From DATFFO01 sp963772815 (lineage in GTDB: Bacteria; Actinomycetota; Acidimicrobiia; Spongiisociales; ZC4RG35): a stretch of 64,000 bases of DNA. Location of the stretch: assembly GCA_963772815.1 (NCBI GenBank), contig CAVYYV010000005.1:434001-498000 (forward strand), read 5' to 3'. The notes under the pieces were generated by a model. It had not been told where the DNA came from. It ran no database searches and was given only the letters and a program-made list of their open reading frames with translations. The position numbers were made by a program, and so were the translations under genes. How positions within the stretch are numbered: the stretch's first letter is position 1; the number at the start of each line of letters is the position of its first letter. This document shows, piece after piece, positions 52,434 through 60,513 of this stretch.

Positions 52434-52694
52434 ATGTTCGCCCAGGCCACCGAGCAAGGTCTGCTGGCACTGCTGAGCCAATTCATCTCCTTCTTCGTCG
52501 TCGGGCTCTTGCTCGCGCTCCCCGCCTCCGTCACCGTCCTCACCGTCGCGTTCGGCGAGGTGATCGCACCCTGGTTCACCGCCCTCTTCGCCGTCGGATG
52601 GGGCCTGCTCTGGTACGGCCTGTCGCTGTGGGTGGCGGGCTGGTTGCTCAAGCGGCGTATCCCCGAGGTTGTGGGATGGGTGCAGGTCACCTGA
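52434..52694 (+). pseudogene. C-terminal part of the ABC permease, one frame over
   Basis: An 86-residue frame with two membrane helices (LLALLSQFISFFVVGLLLAL and APWFTALFAVGWGLLWYGL), ending in LLKRRIPEVVG. It starts just 1 bp after the stop of the main part, and related exporters end with such a segment in the same chain. It could be made separately if the break is real. Confidence 0.6.
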
Positions 52695-52765
52695 TCACCG
52701 AAATCGCGTGCTTAGGTCCCGCTATGGCGCGAGGCAACCGCGCAGGAACGGCGCATCGCTGGGTC

Positions 52766-52771
52766 TACGCT
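52766..52771 (+). promoter_or_regulatory. Predicted -10 box for the nucleotidase-like gene
   Basis: TACGCT lies 8 nt before the ATG at 52780, with no Shine-Dalgarno sequence. Confidence 0.35.
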
Positions 52772-52779
52772 GGCCGGTC

Positions 52780-53340
52780 ATGCGGCTCGGGATCGATTTG
52801 GACGGAGTGGTGGCGGACTTCAACAGCGGTTGGATCCGCCGCTACAACGACGACTTCGGGGCCGACCTGGCGTTCGATGCCGTCCAGGCCTGGGACGCCA
52901 TCCCCTCCCTGACCCACTTCAGACATATGGGTGAGTTCTGGCATTGGGCCCAGGATCACGACGGACACAGCCTCTTCCGTCACCTGGAGACCTACCCCGA
53001 GGCGGTGGACGCTCTGTGGAAACTGACCGCCCAACGTCACTCGGTGGTGATCCTGACCACCAAGCCGCCCTGGGCGATTCACGACACCTTCGCCTGGATC
53101 GCCGAGCACCGCATCCCGACCCGGGAGGTCCACATCCTGGAGGAGAAGTGGTCCGTCGATTGTGACATCTACCTCGAGGATGCCCCCCACAACCTCGAGT
53201 CTTTGGTGGCCCACCGCCCCGATCGCACCGTGGTCCGCTTCGACCGACCCTGGAACGAGCCGGTCCCGGGTTGCCAGGACGTGACCGATTGGGAGAGCTT
53301 CGTAAAACTTGTCGGATCGGTTGGCACCCGACCCGATTGA
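52780..53340 (+). CDS. 5'(3')-deoxyribonucleotidase-like HAD protein
   Basis: The 186-residue protein has the HAD nucleophile motif GIDLDGVVADF (D6/D8), ILTTKPPWA as motif II and DIYLEDAPHNLESL as motif IV, matching the NT5C deoxyribonucleotidase family. It would dephosphorylate dUMP/dTMP-like nucleotides or related substrates. It is followed by the phn-type importer after 65 bp. Confidence 0.8.
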   Translation: MRLGIDLDGVVADFNSGWIRRYNDDFGADLAFDAVQAWDAIPSLTHFRHMGEFWHWAQDHDGHSLFRHLETYPEAVDALWKLTAQRHSVVILTTKPPWAIHDTFAWIAEHRIPTREVHILEEKWSVDCDIYLEDAPHNLESLVAHRPDRTVVRFDRPWNEPVPGCQDVTDWESFVKLVGSVGTRPD

Positions 53341-53405
53341 CTCTCTACCCTGTCGCCTCGGGCGGAGGGATCTTCGCCGGATCATCACGAAACAGGAGGA
53401 AACGC

Positions 53406-54551
53406 GTGAAGAAACTCAGATGGTCGGCGCTGCTCGCAGTGCTGGCGCTGATAATCGCCGCCTGCGGAGGGAATGGAGCCACCGAAACGACGGCGGCACC
53501 GACCTCCACTACCGAGGCCATGACCTCGACAACCGCGGCAATGACCACCACATCGGAGGCAATGACTTCCACGACAGAGGCCTCAACGGTCGGGACAACG
53601 GACAACCCGATCAAGGTGTTGTTCGTTCCGTCCGTCGAAGCCGACGTGATTACGACCGGCGGCGACATCATGAAACAGGCCATGGAAGAGGCCACCGGGC
53701 TCAGCTTCGAGGTGAGCGTCCCCACCTCGTACGCGGCCACTATCGAGGAGATGTGCGCGTCGCCCGCCAACACCATGGGATTCATCCCCGGATTGGGCTA
53801 TGTGCTGGCCAGCGACCGCTGCGGCGTCGACGTCGCCTTCAAGGCGGTCCGGTTCGGCTGGTCCGTGTACTGGTCGCAGATCCTGGTTCCCCGTGATAGC
53901 GACATCACCGACATCAGCGACCTGGAAGGCAAGTCGTGGGCCTACCCCGACACTGCTTCCACCTCGGGCTACATGGTTCCGACGCTGATGTTCGATGAGG
54001 CGGGTGTCACGCCCGGTGAAGAGGTGGCGTCTGGTGGCCATCCCCAGGCAGCGCTGGCCGTCTATCGGGGCGAGGCCGATTTCGCCACCACCTTCTTCAG
54101 CCCACCCCTGCTTCCCAACGACCAGACCTGGGACCGGAGCATGAAACCCGACATCCCCGACGACGTCGTGGATACCTGCGCTCCCAGTGAGGACGGATCG
54201 AAGCTGCTGTGCGGACCAAACGGTGAGTACCGGGTGCTCGATGCCCGGGCCAGCGCCCGCGAGGACGCCCCCGACATCGTCCAGAAGGTGAAGATCCTCG
54301 AGATCTCGCCCGATATCCCTAACGACACCCTGTCGTTCGGTCCCGACTTCCCGCCCGACGTCCGCAAGCAGGTCGAGGACGCATTGGTCGCCTTCGCCGG
54401 CGCCTGCGATACGGACGAGAACTGCCTGTGGAATCAGTCGATCGGAAGCCAGGACTTCTACGGATGGACCGGCATTGAGCCGGCCAAGGACTCCGAGTAC
54501 GACAGCCTGCGCAAGATCGTCGACCTGGTCGGATACCAGCCAGAAGGCTGA
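53406..54551 (+). CDS. phnD: Phosphonate/phosphate-type ABC transporter substrate-binding lipoprotein (PhnD-like)
   Basis: The 381-residue lipoprotein begins with LLAVLALIIAACGGNG (lipid cysteine near residue 19). A Thr/Ser/Ala-rich linker (about 25-62) leads to a PhnD-family domain with IKVLFVPSVEADV, DLEGKSWAYPDTASTSGYMV and SGGHPQAALAVYRGEADFAT. It should bind phosphonate, phosphite or phosphate outside the cell. AGGAGG lies 6 nt before GTG 53406. It is the first gene of the importer operon. Confidence 0.88.
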   Translation: MKKLRWSALLAVLALIIAACGGNGATETTAAPTSTTEAMTSTTAAMTTTSEAMTSTTEASTVGTTDNPIKVLFVPSVEADVITTGGDIMKQAMEEATGLSFEVSVPTSYAATIEEMCASPANTMGFIPGLGYVLASDRCGVDVAFKAVRFGWSVYWSQILVPRDSDITDISDLEGKSWAYPDTASTSGYMVPTLMFDEAGVTPGEEVASGGHPQAALAVYRGEADFATTFFSPPLLPNDQTWDRSMKPDIPDDVVDTCAPSEDGSKLLCGPNGEYRVLDARASAREDAPDIVQKVKILEISPDIPNDTLSFGPDFPPDVRKQVEDALVAFAGACDTDENCLWNQSIGSQDFYGWTGIEPAKDSEYDSLRKIVDLVGYQPEG

Positions 54552-54614
54552 GCAAGAGACAAGATGAGGCCGGGCGGGCCCAGCCCGCCCGGCCTCCACA
54601 CAGGAGTAGAAGCA

Positions 54615-55367
54615 ATGCTCCAGGTCGAGCACCTCACCAAGGTCTACGAAGGGGGCACCGTGGCCCTCGAGGACGTCAGCTTCGAGGTGCCCGATGGCGA
54701 GTTCCTGGCGGTGATCGGCCTGAGCGGGTCGGGCAAGTCCACCCTGCTGCGCTGTATCAACCGCCTCATCGAGCCCACCGAGGGCAGGATCCTTTGGAAC
54801 GGGATCGATGTGACCCGGGCCAACCAGGAAGAGCTGCGTCGGGTCAGACGCAAGATCGGGATGGTCTTCCAGCATTTCAACCTGGTGCGCCGTTCCAAGG
54901 TCCTGACCAATGTTCTCCAGGGAAGCCTGGGATATGTGAGCCCGGCCCGCAGCATCATCAACCGCTTTCCTCGTGAGCAGATCGCCCGCGCCCACCGGCA
55001 GCTGGCCAGGGTTGGGCTGGAGGACAAGGCCGATCAACGGGCCGACGCTCTCAGCGGTGGCCAGCAACAGAGAGTGGGCGTGGCGCGGGCGTTGATGCAG
55101 GACCCCGAGATGATCTTGGCCGACGAACCCGTGGCATCCCTCGACCCGGTTCTGGCCCACAGCATCATGCAGTACCTGGAGCGGATCAACGCCGAGGAGG
55201 ACATCACGATCCTCTGCAGCCTCCACTTCCTGGATCTGGTCCATCGATACGCCGATCGCGCCATCGCCCTCAAAGAAGGCCACCTGGTGTTCGAGGGACC
55301 GCCGGACGAGATCGACGACGACCGCTTCAAGGACATCTATGGCCAGGAGGCCGAGCGAGTTGGTTGA
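54615..55367 (+). CDS. phnC: PhnC-like importer ATP-binding protein
   Basis: The 250-residue ATPase has Walker A GLSGSGKSTLLRC, the PhnC insert RSKVLTNVLQGSLGYVSPAR, signature LSGGQQQRVGVARAL and Walker B ILADEPVASLDP. It powers the importer made by the flanking genes. CAGGAG precedes ATG 54615 by about 8 nt. It overlaps the permease gene by 29 bp. Confidence 0.93.
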   Translation: MLQVEHLTKVYEGGTVALEDVSFEVPDGEFLAVIGLSGSGKSTLLRCINRLIEPTEGRILWNGIDVTRANQEELRRVRRKIGMVFQHFNLVRRSKVLTNVLQGSLGYVSPARSIINRFPREQIARAHRQLARVGLEDKADQRADALSGGQQQRVGVARALMQDPEMILADEPVASLDPVLAHSIMQYLERINAEEDITILCSLHFLDLVHRYADRAIALKEGHLVFEGPPDEIDDDRFKDIYGQEAERVG

Positions 55368-57627
55368 CCTCGAGGAGACGCCCCAGACCGCAACCGAGCC
55401 GTCCGAGCCCGGCACGCCTAAGCGAGAGCTGCGCCGCACCCTCAAATTCATCGTCCTCCTGGTCATCGGCATCGTCGTGTACGCCTACGGCTTCCAGGTC
55501 ACGGACGTCAACCTGGACGAGATCAAATCCGAGACGCGTCAGAACCAGCTGGTCCTGGTCCTGAGAGCACTGGCCCGCCCCGACCTCCTGACCTACGAAC
55601 GCGACGACACACCGACTGACGTCACGTTCTACATGCCATGCCCCTCGGGGGGTTTCAGCCCTGAGGCGCCTGCCTCCGACACGCGGGCCTTGACACTCTC
55701 CCCTTCGTGCGTCGAGCCGGGGAGCGAGATCACCGTCACCGGGGTCCATTTCTCCGCCAATGCCCGGGGAACGCTCTACCAGGTGCCGCCTTCGGGTGAC
55801 CTGGAGCTGCGGCTGGGCAGATTCCAGACCGACGCAAACGGGGACTTCACTCTGACCATCGACACCCGGGAGCGCGCCACCGATGAGCCGCAAACGATCC
55901 GGGCAGTCACCAGCGAGAATGTGGGCACGATCTTCAACCGCGTGGAGGTATGGCAGGACGACAACGGGAACGGGGTGCAGGATCCGGTCAGGATTCCCGA
56001 CAGCGGCACCTTCACAACCGACCTGGGAGTGAATCCACCGGCAGGAGCCGGCGTGGCATTGTTGGATCCAGGACGCAACGTGGTCGACTTCGTGAGCCTG
56101 GGAGACCCGTTCGTCGCCACCAACGGGCCGGCCCGCGACGACCTGGCAGTGCCCATCGACGAGGCTCGAGCGGCAACGGTCCGGATCACCGGGCTGACCG
56201 ACCAGGGACAGCTCACTCTGGAAGGATCTGGGGGAACCGATCTGTCCCAGTGGCAGGCGGTCCTGTACAACCCCGATACCGGAACGTCCTCCAGCTCGGC
56301 CGCCGTCACCGACTCGATACTCAAATCTCCGCGGATCAGCCGCTCAGCGATCGACACTTGGCATCGGATCATCGAGACCGTGTTCCTGGCTTTCCTGGCC
56401 ACGACCCTGGGAACGCTCATAGCCGTGCCCATGAGCTTTCTGGCCGCCCGCAACCTGATGCGGGACATCCGCGTGCCGATGACCAAGCTGGCCTTGCAGG
56501 TGCTGGCCCTCCCGGTGGGAATCGGGATAGGCGTCATAGCAGCCGGGTGGGCAGGTTCGATCAGTGACCGAATCACGGGAAGCACGGCTCTCACCATCGT
56601 GGGCCTGATAGTGATTCCGGGCCTGATCTGGTGGGTGGTCCGTTGGGCCATCCCCCCGCTTCAGGAGGAGATCCCCGGGCCGGGTTTGCGTATCGCACGG
56701 GCTTTCGCCCTGGCAGCGTCCGCCGTCGCCGGCATCGTCGTGCTGTTTCTCCTGGCGAGTCTGATGAGCAAGGCAGGGGACTGGCTGGCTCCACAGCTGG
56801 CGGGCCTAGGCTTCCTTGGCTCCTTCGTCGCCAGCCTGGGCGACATCCTGGCGGCCATCATCACATTGATGACCGCCCTCGCCACGGCCGGAGTGCTGAT
56901 ACTGCTCGCCGGGAGCCTGGGCGGGTGGATGAAAGCCCACCTCCCGGATGGGGTGATCAAGGTGATCCGCCTTCCCCTGGCCGCCGCCGCCGGCGGTTTG
57001 TTGGCCCTCGTGGTAGGAATCGGAATCGGTCGCCTGTACCAGATCACCGACCCACTCAAGGTCTACATCGTTCCCGGGGCTGTGGGGGCGGCCATCGGCC
57101 TGGCGCTGGCGATCCGGGCCTATCGCAAAGAGCAGATCGCCATCGGCCTCTCGATCTATTACATCGCCCGCACCATCTTCAACGCAATCCGCTCGATCGA
57201 GCCGCTCATCATGGTGATCGTGTTCGTGGTGTGGGTTGGCTTGGGACCCTTCGCCGGATCCCTGGCCCTGGCATTGCACACCGTGGCGGCCCTGGCCAAG
57301 CTCTACTCGGAACAAGTGGAGAGCATCTTGCCGGGGCCCATCGAGGCAGTGAGAGCGTGCGGCGCCACCCGTCTCCAGACCATCGTCTACGCCGTCATAC
57401 CCCAGATCGTGCCCCCCTATATCTCGTTCACTCTCTACCGATGGGACATCAACGTGCGCATGTCCACCATCATCGGCTTCGCCGGTGGCGGCGGTATCGG
57501 CTTCCTACTGCAACAGAACATCCGGCTGCTCAACTACAAGGCGGCCTCGGTCAACATGCTGGCCATCGCCATCGTCGTCGCCTCGATGGACTACCTCAGC
57601 TCACGGATCCGGGAGCGGATCGTTTGA
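55339..57627 (+). CDS. Enlarged PhnE-type ABC permease with Ig-like extracellular domain
   Basis: The 762-residue protein is far longer than normal PhnE (about 270). A first membrane helix (residues 36-52) is followed by an exported region with an Ig-like domain (LTLSPSCVEPGSEITVTGVH, about 115-165) up to about residue 330. The PhnE first part (DTWHRIIETVFLAFLATTLG, about 335-374) is then split from its second part (IYYIARTIFNAIRSIEPLIM onward, about 607-760) by some 230 residues with five or six extra helices. The EAA-type loop ESILPGPIEAVRACGATRLQ is intact, so contact with PhnC is expected. Substrate is inferred from the operon. Confidence 0.85.
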   Translation: MARRPSELVDLEETPQTATEPSEPGTPKRELRRTLKFIVLLVIGIVVYAYGFQVTDVNLDEIKSETRQNQLVLVLRALARPDLLTYERDDTPTDVTFYMPCPSGGFSPEAPASDTRALTLSPSCVEPGSEITVTGVHFSANARGTLYQVPPSGDLELRLGRFQTDANGDFTLTIDTRERATDEPQTIRAVTSENVGTIFNRVEVWQDDNGNGVQDPVRIPDSGTFTTDLGVNPPAGAGVALLDPGRNVVDFVSLGDPFVATNGPARDDLAVPIDEARAATVRITGLTDQGQLTLEGSGGTDLSQWQAVLYNPDTGTSSSSAAVTDSILKSPRISRSAIDTWHRIIETVFLAFLATTLGTLIAVPMSFLAARNLMRDIRVPMTKLALQVLALPVGIGIGVIAAGWAGSISDRITGSTALTIVGLIVIPGLIWWVVRWAIPPLQEEIPGPGLRIARAFALAASAVAGIVVLFLLASLMSKAGDWLAPQLAGLGFLGSFVASLGDILAAIITLMTALATAGVLILLAGSLGGWMKAHLPDGVIKVIRLPLAAAAGGLLALVVGIGIGRLYQITDPLKVYIVPGAVGAAIGLALAIRAYRKEQIAIGLSIYYIARTIFNAIRSIEPLIMVIVFVVWVGLGPFAGSLALALHTVAALAKLYSEQVESILPGPIEAVRACGATRLQTIVYAVIPQIVPPYISFTLYRWDINVRMSTIIGFAGGGGIGFLLQQNIRLLNYKAASVNMLAIAIVVASMDYLSSRIRERIV

Positions 57628-58628
57628 GCGATGAGCAGCTGCTCCTCCGCCGTCGGTACGAACGGGAGCGACTGGAGCACGAGTTGCTGGCTCCGGCCGC
57701 CACCAAGGCCGACCAGTCCCGGGGGCGGGCCGAGCCGGAGGAGCCCGACGAGTACCGGACCGATTTCCAGCGTGACCGGGACCGCATCGTCCACTGCAAG
57801 GCGTTCCGCCGCCTCAAGCACAAGACGCAGGTCTTCCTCAACCCCGAAGGTGATCACTACGTCACCCGGCTCACCCACACCGTTCAGGTCACCCAGGTCG
57901 GCCGAGCTGTAGCGGCGGCGCTGGGACTCAACGAGACCCTGACCGAGGCCATCTGCCTGGCCCACGACGTCGGCCATTCCCCCTTCGGCCACACCGGAGA
58001 GGATGCCCTCACCGAGTTCGTGGACGGCGAATGGCGCCACGCCGCTCACGGAGTCAGGACGCTGACCCTCCTCGATCCGCAGAACCTGACCTGGGAGGTG
58101 CTGGACGGAGTCCGGGCGCATTCGTGGAAGGTGGATCCCCCGCCCAACACTCCCGAGGGATACGTGTGCCGGTTCGCCGATCGCATCGCCTACCTGACCC
58201 ACGACGTGGCCGACGCCCTCCGAGCCGGAGTGCTGGACTACCACGACATCCCCACCCGGGTGCTGGTCACGTTCGGGGCCACCTCGCGCGAGTGGATCAA
58301 TTCCATGATCCTGTCGGTGGTCGAGCCGTCGCATCGGGCGGGCAGAGTCGTGATGGACCCCGAAGCTCTCGAGGTCATGCACGAGCTGAGAGAGTTCATG
58401 TTCGACCGGGTCTATCTCGATCCCAGTATGGAGTCCGAGAAAAGCCGTGTGATCCGCGTGATCCAGGACCTCGTCGAGTACTTCTCCAGCCAGCCCGACG
58501 AAGTCCCCGACTCCTACACGGTGCCCGACGCCGACCCTCTCACCCGCGCCATCGACTACGTGGCCGGCATGACCGACCGCTACGCCCTCCGCACCCACGA
58601 CCGCCTCTTCCGCCCCACCCTGTTCTGA
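57624..58628 (+). CDS. dgt: dGTPase-like HD-domain triphosphohydrolase
   Basis: The 334-residue HD-superfamily enzyme has the dGTPase N-terminal motif FQRDRDRIVHCKAFRRLKHK, then LTHTVQVTQ and AHDVGHSPFGHTGE with the metal-binding His-Asp pair, and RFADRIAYLTHDVADAL. It cleaves dNTPs to nucleoside and triphosphate. The start is TTG 57624, overlapping the permease stop as TTGA. Confidence 0.9.
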   Translation: MSDEQLLLRRRYERERLEHELLAPAATKADQSRGRAEPEEPDEYRTDFQRDRDRIVHCKAFRRLKHKTQVFLNPEGDHYVTRLTHTVQVTQVGRAVAAALGLNETLTEAICLAHDVGHSPFGHTGEDALTEFVDGEWRHAAHGVRTLTLLDPQNLTWEVLDGVRAHSWKVDPPPNTPEGYVCRFADRIAYLTHDVADALRAGVLDYHDIPTRVLVTFGATSREWINSMILSVVEPSHRAGRVVMDPEALEVMHELREFMFDRVYLDPSMESEKSRVIRVIQDLVEYFSSQPDEVPDSYTVPDADPLTRAIDYVAGMTDRYALRTHDRLFRPTLF

Positions 58629-58634
58629 CTCTTT

Positions 58635-58688
58635 CGCGTTTTTATCAGCAGATCGCGCCCCTCACGGGTCCTTTTCGTAGGGGAGAAT
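58635..58688 (+). repeat. 54-bp terminal inverted repeat, left copy
   Basis: It opens CGCGTTTTTATCAGCAGATC and ends GTAGGGGAGAAT. It matches the inverted right copy (59313-59366) at 48 of 54 positions, including the first 26 in a row. It begins 6 bp after the dgt stop codon. Confidence 0.9.
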
Positions 58689-58703
58689 CGAGAAGCCCGC
58701 CCG

Positions 58704-58709
58704 TAGACT
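58704..58709 (+). promoter_or_regulatory. Predicted -10 box for the DinB-family gene
   Basis: TAGACT lies 7 nt before the ATG at 58717, inside the repeat-bounded cassette. No Shine-Dalgarno sequence. Confidence 0.4.
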
Positions 58710-58716
58710 CACTGTC

Positions 58717-59310
58717 ATGCTGGACCCTGAGCACGCCAAAGCCGACCTACATCGCTATCTCAAAGTGGCTCGAGACGCCTTGCTCTGGAAGACAGAAGGA
58801 CTATCTGAGTACGACGTTCGTCGGCCCCTGGTCCCGACCGGCACCAACCTGCTCGGCCTGTTGAAGCACGTGGCCTCGGTGGGGGCGGGCTACTTCGGGG
58901 ACTGTTTCGGGCGGCCCTTCGGGGAACCGCTGCCCTGGCTGGAGGAGGAGGCCCCCGTCAATGCCGACATGTGGGTGACTCCCGAGGAATCACGCCAATC
59001 AATTCTCGATCTATGGGAACGGGCGTGGGCTCACGCCGACAAGACCATCGACGCCCTACCACTCGACGCCGCAGGCCTGGTTCCGTGGTGGCCGGAAGAC
59101 CGCAGGCAGGTGACCCTGCATCGGATACTTGTTCATATGACGGCCGAGGCCCAGAGACACGCAGGGCACGCCGACATACTCCGGGAGCTGATCGACGGCA
59201 GCGTCGGACACCGCCCAGAGCTGAGCAATCTCCCCTCCGATGAAGAGATTTCCTGGCCCAGCTACTTCGCCCAGGTCGAGCGCGCCGCCCGCACATTCGA
59301 GCCGGGCTGA
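58717..59310 (+). CDS. DinB-family (DUF664-like) protein
   Basis: The 197-residue four-helix-bundle protein has the three spaced metal-ligand histidines expected for DinB/YfiT-like enzymes: H in GLLKHVASVGAGYFGD, and two in LVHMTAEAQRHAGHADILRE. Actinobacterial relatives include mycothiol-dependent S-transferases that detoxify electrophiles. It is complete and is the only gene in a cassette closed by 54-bp inverted repeats, ending 2 bp before the right repeat. Confidence 0.82.
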   Translation: MLDPEHAKADLHRYLKVARDALLWKTEGLSEYDVRRPLVPTGTNLLGLLKHVASVGAGYFGDCFGRPFGEPLPWLEEEAPVNADMWVTPEESRQSILDLWERAWAHADKTIDALPLDAAGLVPWWPEDRRQVTLHRILVHMTAEAQRHAGHADILRELIDGSVGHRPELSNLPSDEEISWPSYFAQVERAARTFEPG

Positions 59311-59312
59311 CC

Positions 59313-59366
59313 ATTCTCCCCTACAAAACGCTCCCCTGAAGGGCGCGATCTGCTGATAAAAACGCG
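59313..59366 (-). repeat. 54-bp terminal inverted repeat, right copy
   Basis: The reverse complement begins CGCGTTTTTATCAGCAGATC, as does the left copy at 58635. The six mismatches all fall in the inner half. Confidence 0.9.
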
Positions 59367-59369
59367 GAA

Positions 59370-60015
59370 TCAGCCCCAGAGAGGGCCGTTCACGGCGAAG
59401 GGGAGGGGCTCTTCCCAGTGGTTGGAGTAGGTGACTTGTTCGACGGGTCTGCGCGTTCGCGATGTCCCAGTGTCCCAGGGGATGGCCACAGGAGACGGCC
59501 GCCGCCAGGCTCCAGCCCTTGTCCTCCGGCACGCCAAGCAGCTCGAATACGGCTGCGCTCTCGAATGTCCCCAGGACGGTGGTCAGGCAGGTGCCGATGT
59601 CTTGGCCCCGGGCGGCCAGCATGGCACTCCACACCGCCGGGTAGATGGAGGCGCCGGAAGGATCGTTGCGGGTGAAGAAGAACAGCCACAGTGGGACCTG
59701 CTCGAAATTGTCCGCCAGCCAGGCGGAGGAGCGCATCACCCTCAGCACCGACTCGTCGCCCACCTCCTTGGCCCGGGCCCAGGAGCGCTTGTAGATGGTG
59801 TTTTGCAGCTGCTCGAAGGCAGCCCGATACAGGGGACCGAGCTGCGCACGCACCTCCGGGTCGGTCACGACCAGCATGCGCCAGTTCTGGTTGTTGCCTC
59901 CCGAAGGGGCCCGGACGGCGGCATCGAGAATCGCTGCCACGGTCTCCTCATCGATCGGGTCGGGTGAGACGCGCCGCATGGCACGCGTGGTGTAGAGGGC
60001 TTGATAGAGGTCCAT
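59370..60015 (-). pseudogene. Nitroreductase-family protein, 3' frameshift
   Basis: The FMN-dependent nitroreductase fold is clear: YTTRAMRRVSPDPIDEETVA at the start, APSGGNNQNWRMLVVTD, and GQDIGTCLTTVLG. The main frame breaks after CGHPLGHWDI and then runs antisense through the DinB gene to 59056. One base fewer near 59462 restores RTRRPVEQVTYSNHWEE and the usual end FAVNGPLWG with a stop at 59370. The repaired protein is about 214 residues, a normal size. Confidence 0.83.
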
Positions 60016-60084
60016 TGGCTCAGCGTACCGGTCATGGAATAGGTGACTTGTCCGGGAACGTTTCGGGAAGGGAAAGGAGATTCA

Positions 60085-60504
60085 ATGACGAGTGAGCGAA
60101 CCCTGTTCGGCCGGGAGCACGTCGAGGCTTACGAAGCGACAGACGGCGAAACCGGCTACATCTGGAGGGGGGTCCCGACCCTGATCCTCTCCACCACGGG
60201 CTCCGCGACCGGCAAGATCCGCAAGCATCCTCTGATCTTCGGGCGGGACGGCGAGCGGCTGGTCCTGGTGGCCTCCAAGGGAGGCGCCCCCGATCATCCA
60301 CAGTGGTACTACAACCTGACCGCCAACCCCACCGTCGGATTGCAGGTGAAGGGAGATCGCTTCCAGGCCAAGGCCCGCACCGCCACTCCCGAGGAACGCG
60401 AGCGTCTCTGGCCCATGATGACCGAGATCTGGCCCAGCTACGACGACTACCAGGAACGCACCGACCGACAGATCCCGCTCGTGATCCTCGAACCCGAGGA
60501 GTGA
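60085..60504 (+). CDS. Deazaflavin (F420)-dependent nitroreductase-family protein
   Basis: The 139-residue protein matches the DUF385/Ddn family: LILSTTGSATGKIRKHPLIF, then LVLVASKGGAPDHPQWYYNL and TANPTVGLQVKG. These split-barrel enzymes use reduced F420 or bind other flavins. ATG 60085 follows GGGAAAGGAG. It is divergent from the nitroreductase gene by 69 bp and convergent with the next lipoprotein gene. Confidence 0.9.
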   Translation: MTSERTLFGREHVEAYEATDGETGYIWRGVPTLILSTTGSATGKIRKHPLIFGRDGERLVLVASKGGAPDHPQWYYNLTANPTVGLQVKGDRFQAKARTATPEERERLWPMMTEIWPSYDDYQERTDRQIPLVILEPEE

Positions 60505-60513
60505 CTCCGTCGC

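Larger units (their letters stand above)
58635..59366. mobile_element. 732-bp cassette: DinB-family gene between 54-bp inverted repeats
   Basis: Long, equally sized inverted repeats bracket a single non-transposase gene with its own promoter. Both repeats lie tightly between host genes, 6 bp after dgt and 3 bp from the nitroreductase stop codon. This looks like a non-autonomous mobile cassette (MITE-like carrier). No target duplication is clear. Confidence 0.6.

Noticed and set aside
56631..57623. 5' part of the dgt frame
   Set aside because: It is the other-frame shadow of the permease gene; dgt begins at the TTGA overlap at 57624.
58635..59366. Inverted repeats at the DinB gene as simple terminators of the two neighbours
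   Set aside because: Each repeat has no strong internal hairpin of its own; the pairing is between copies 624 bp apart, and the match over 54 bp is too long for chance terminators. A regulatory role is still possible.
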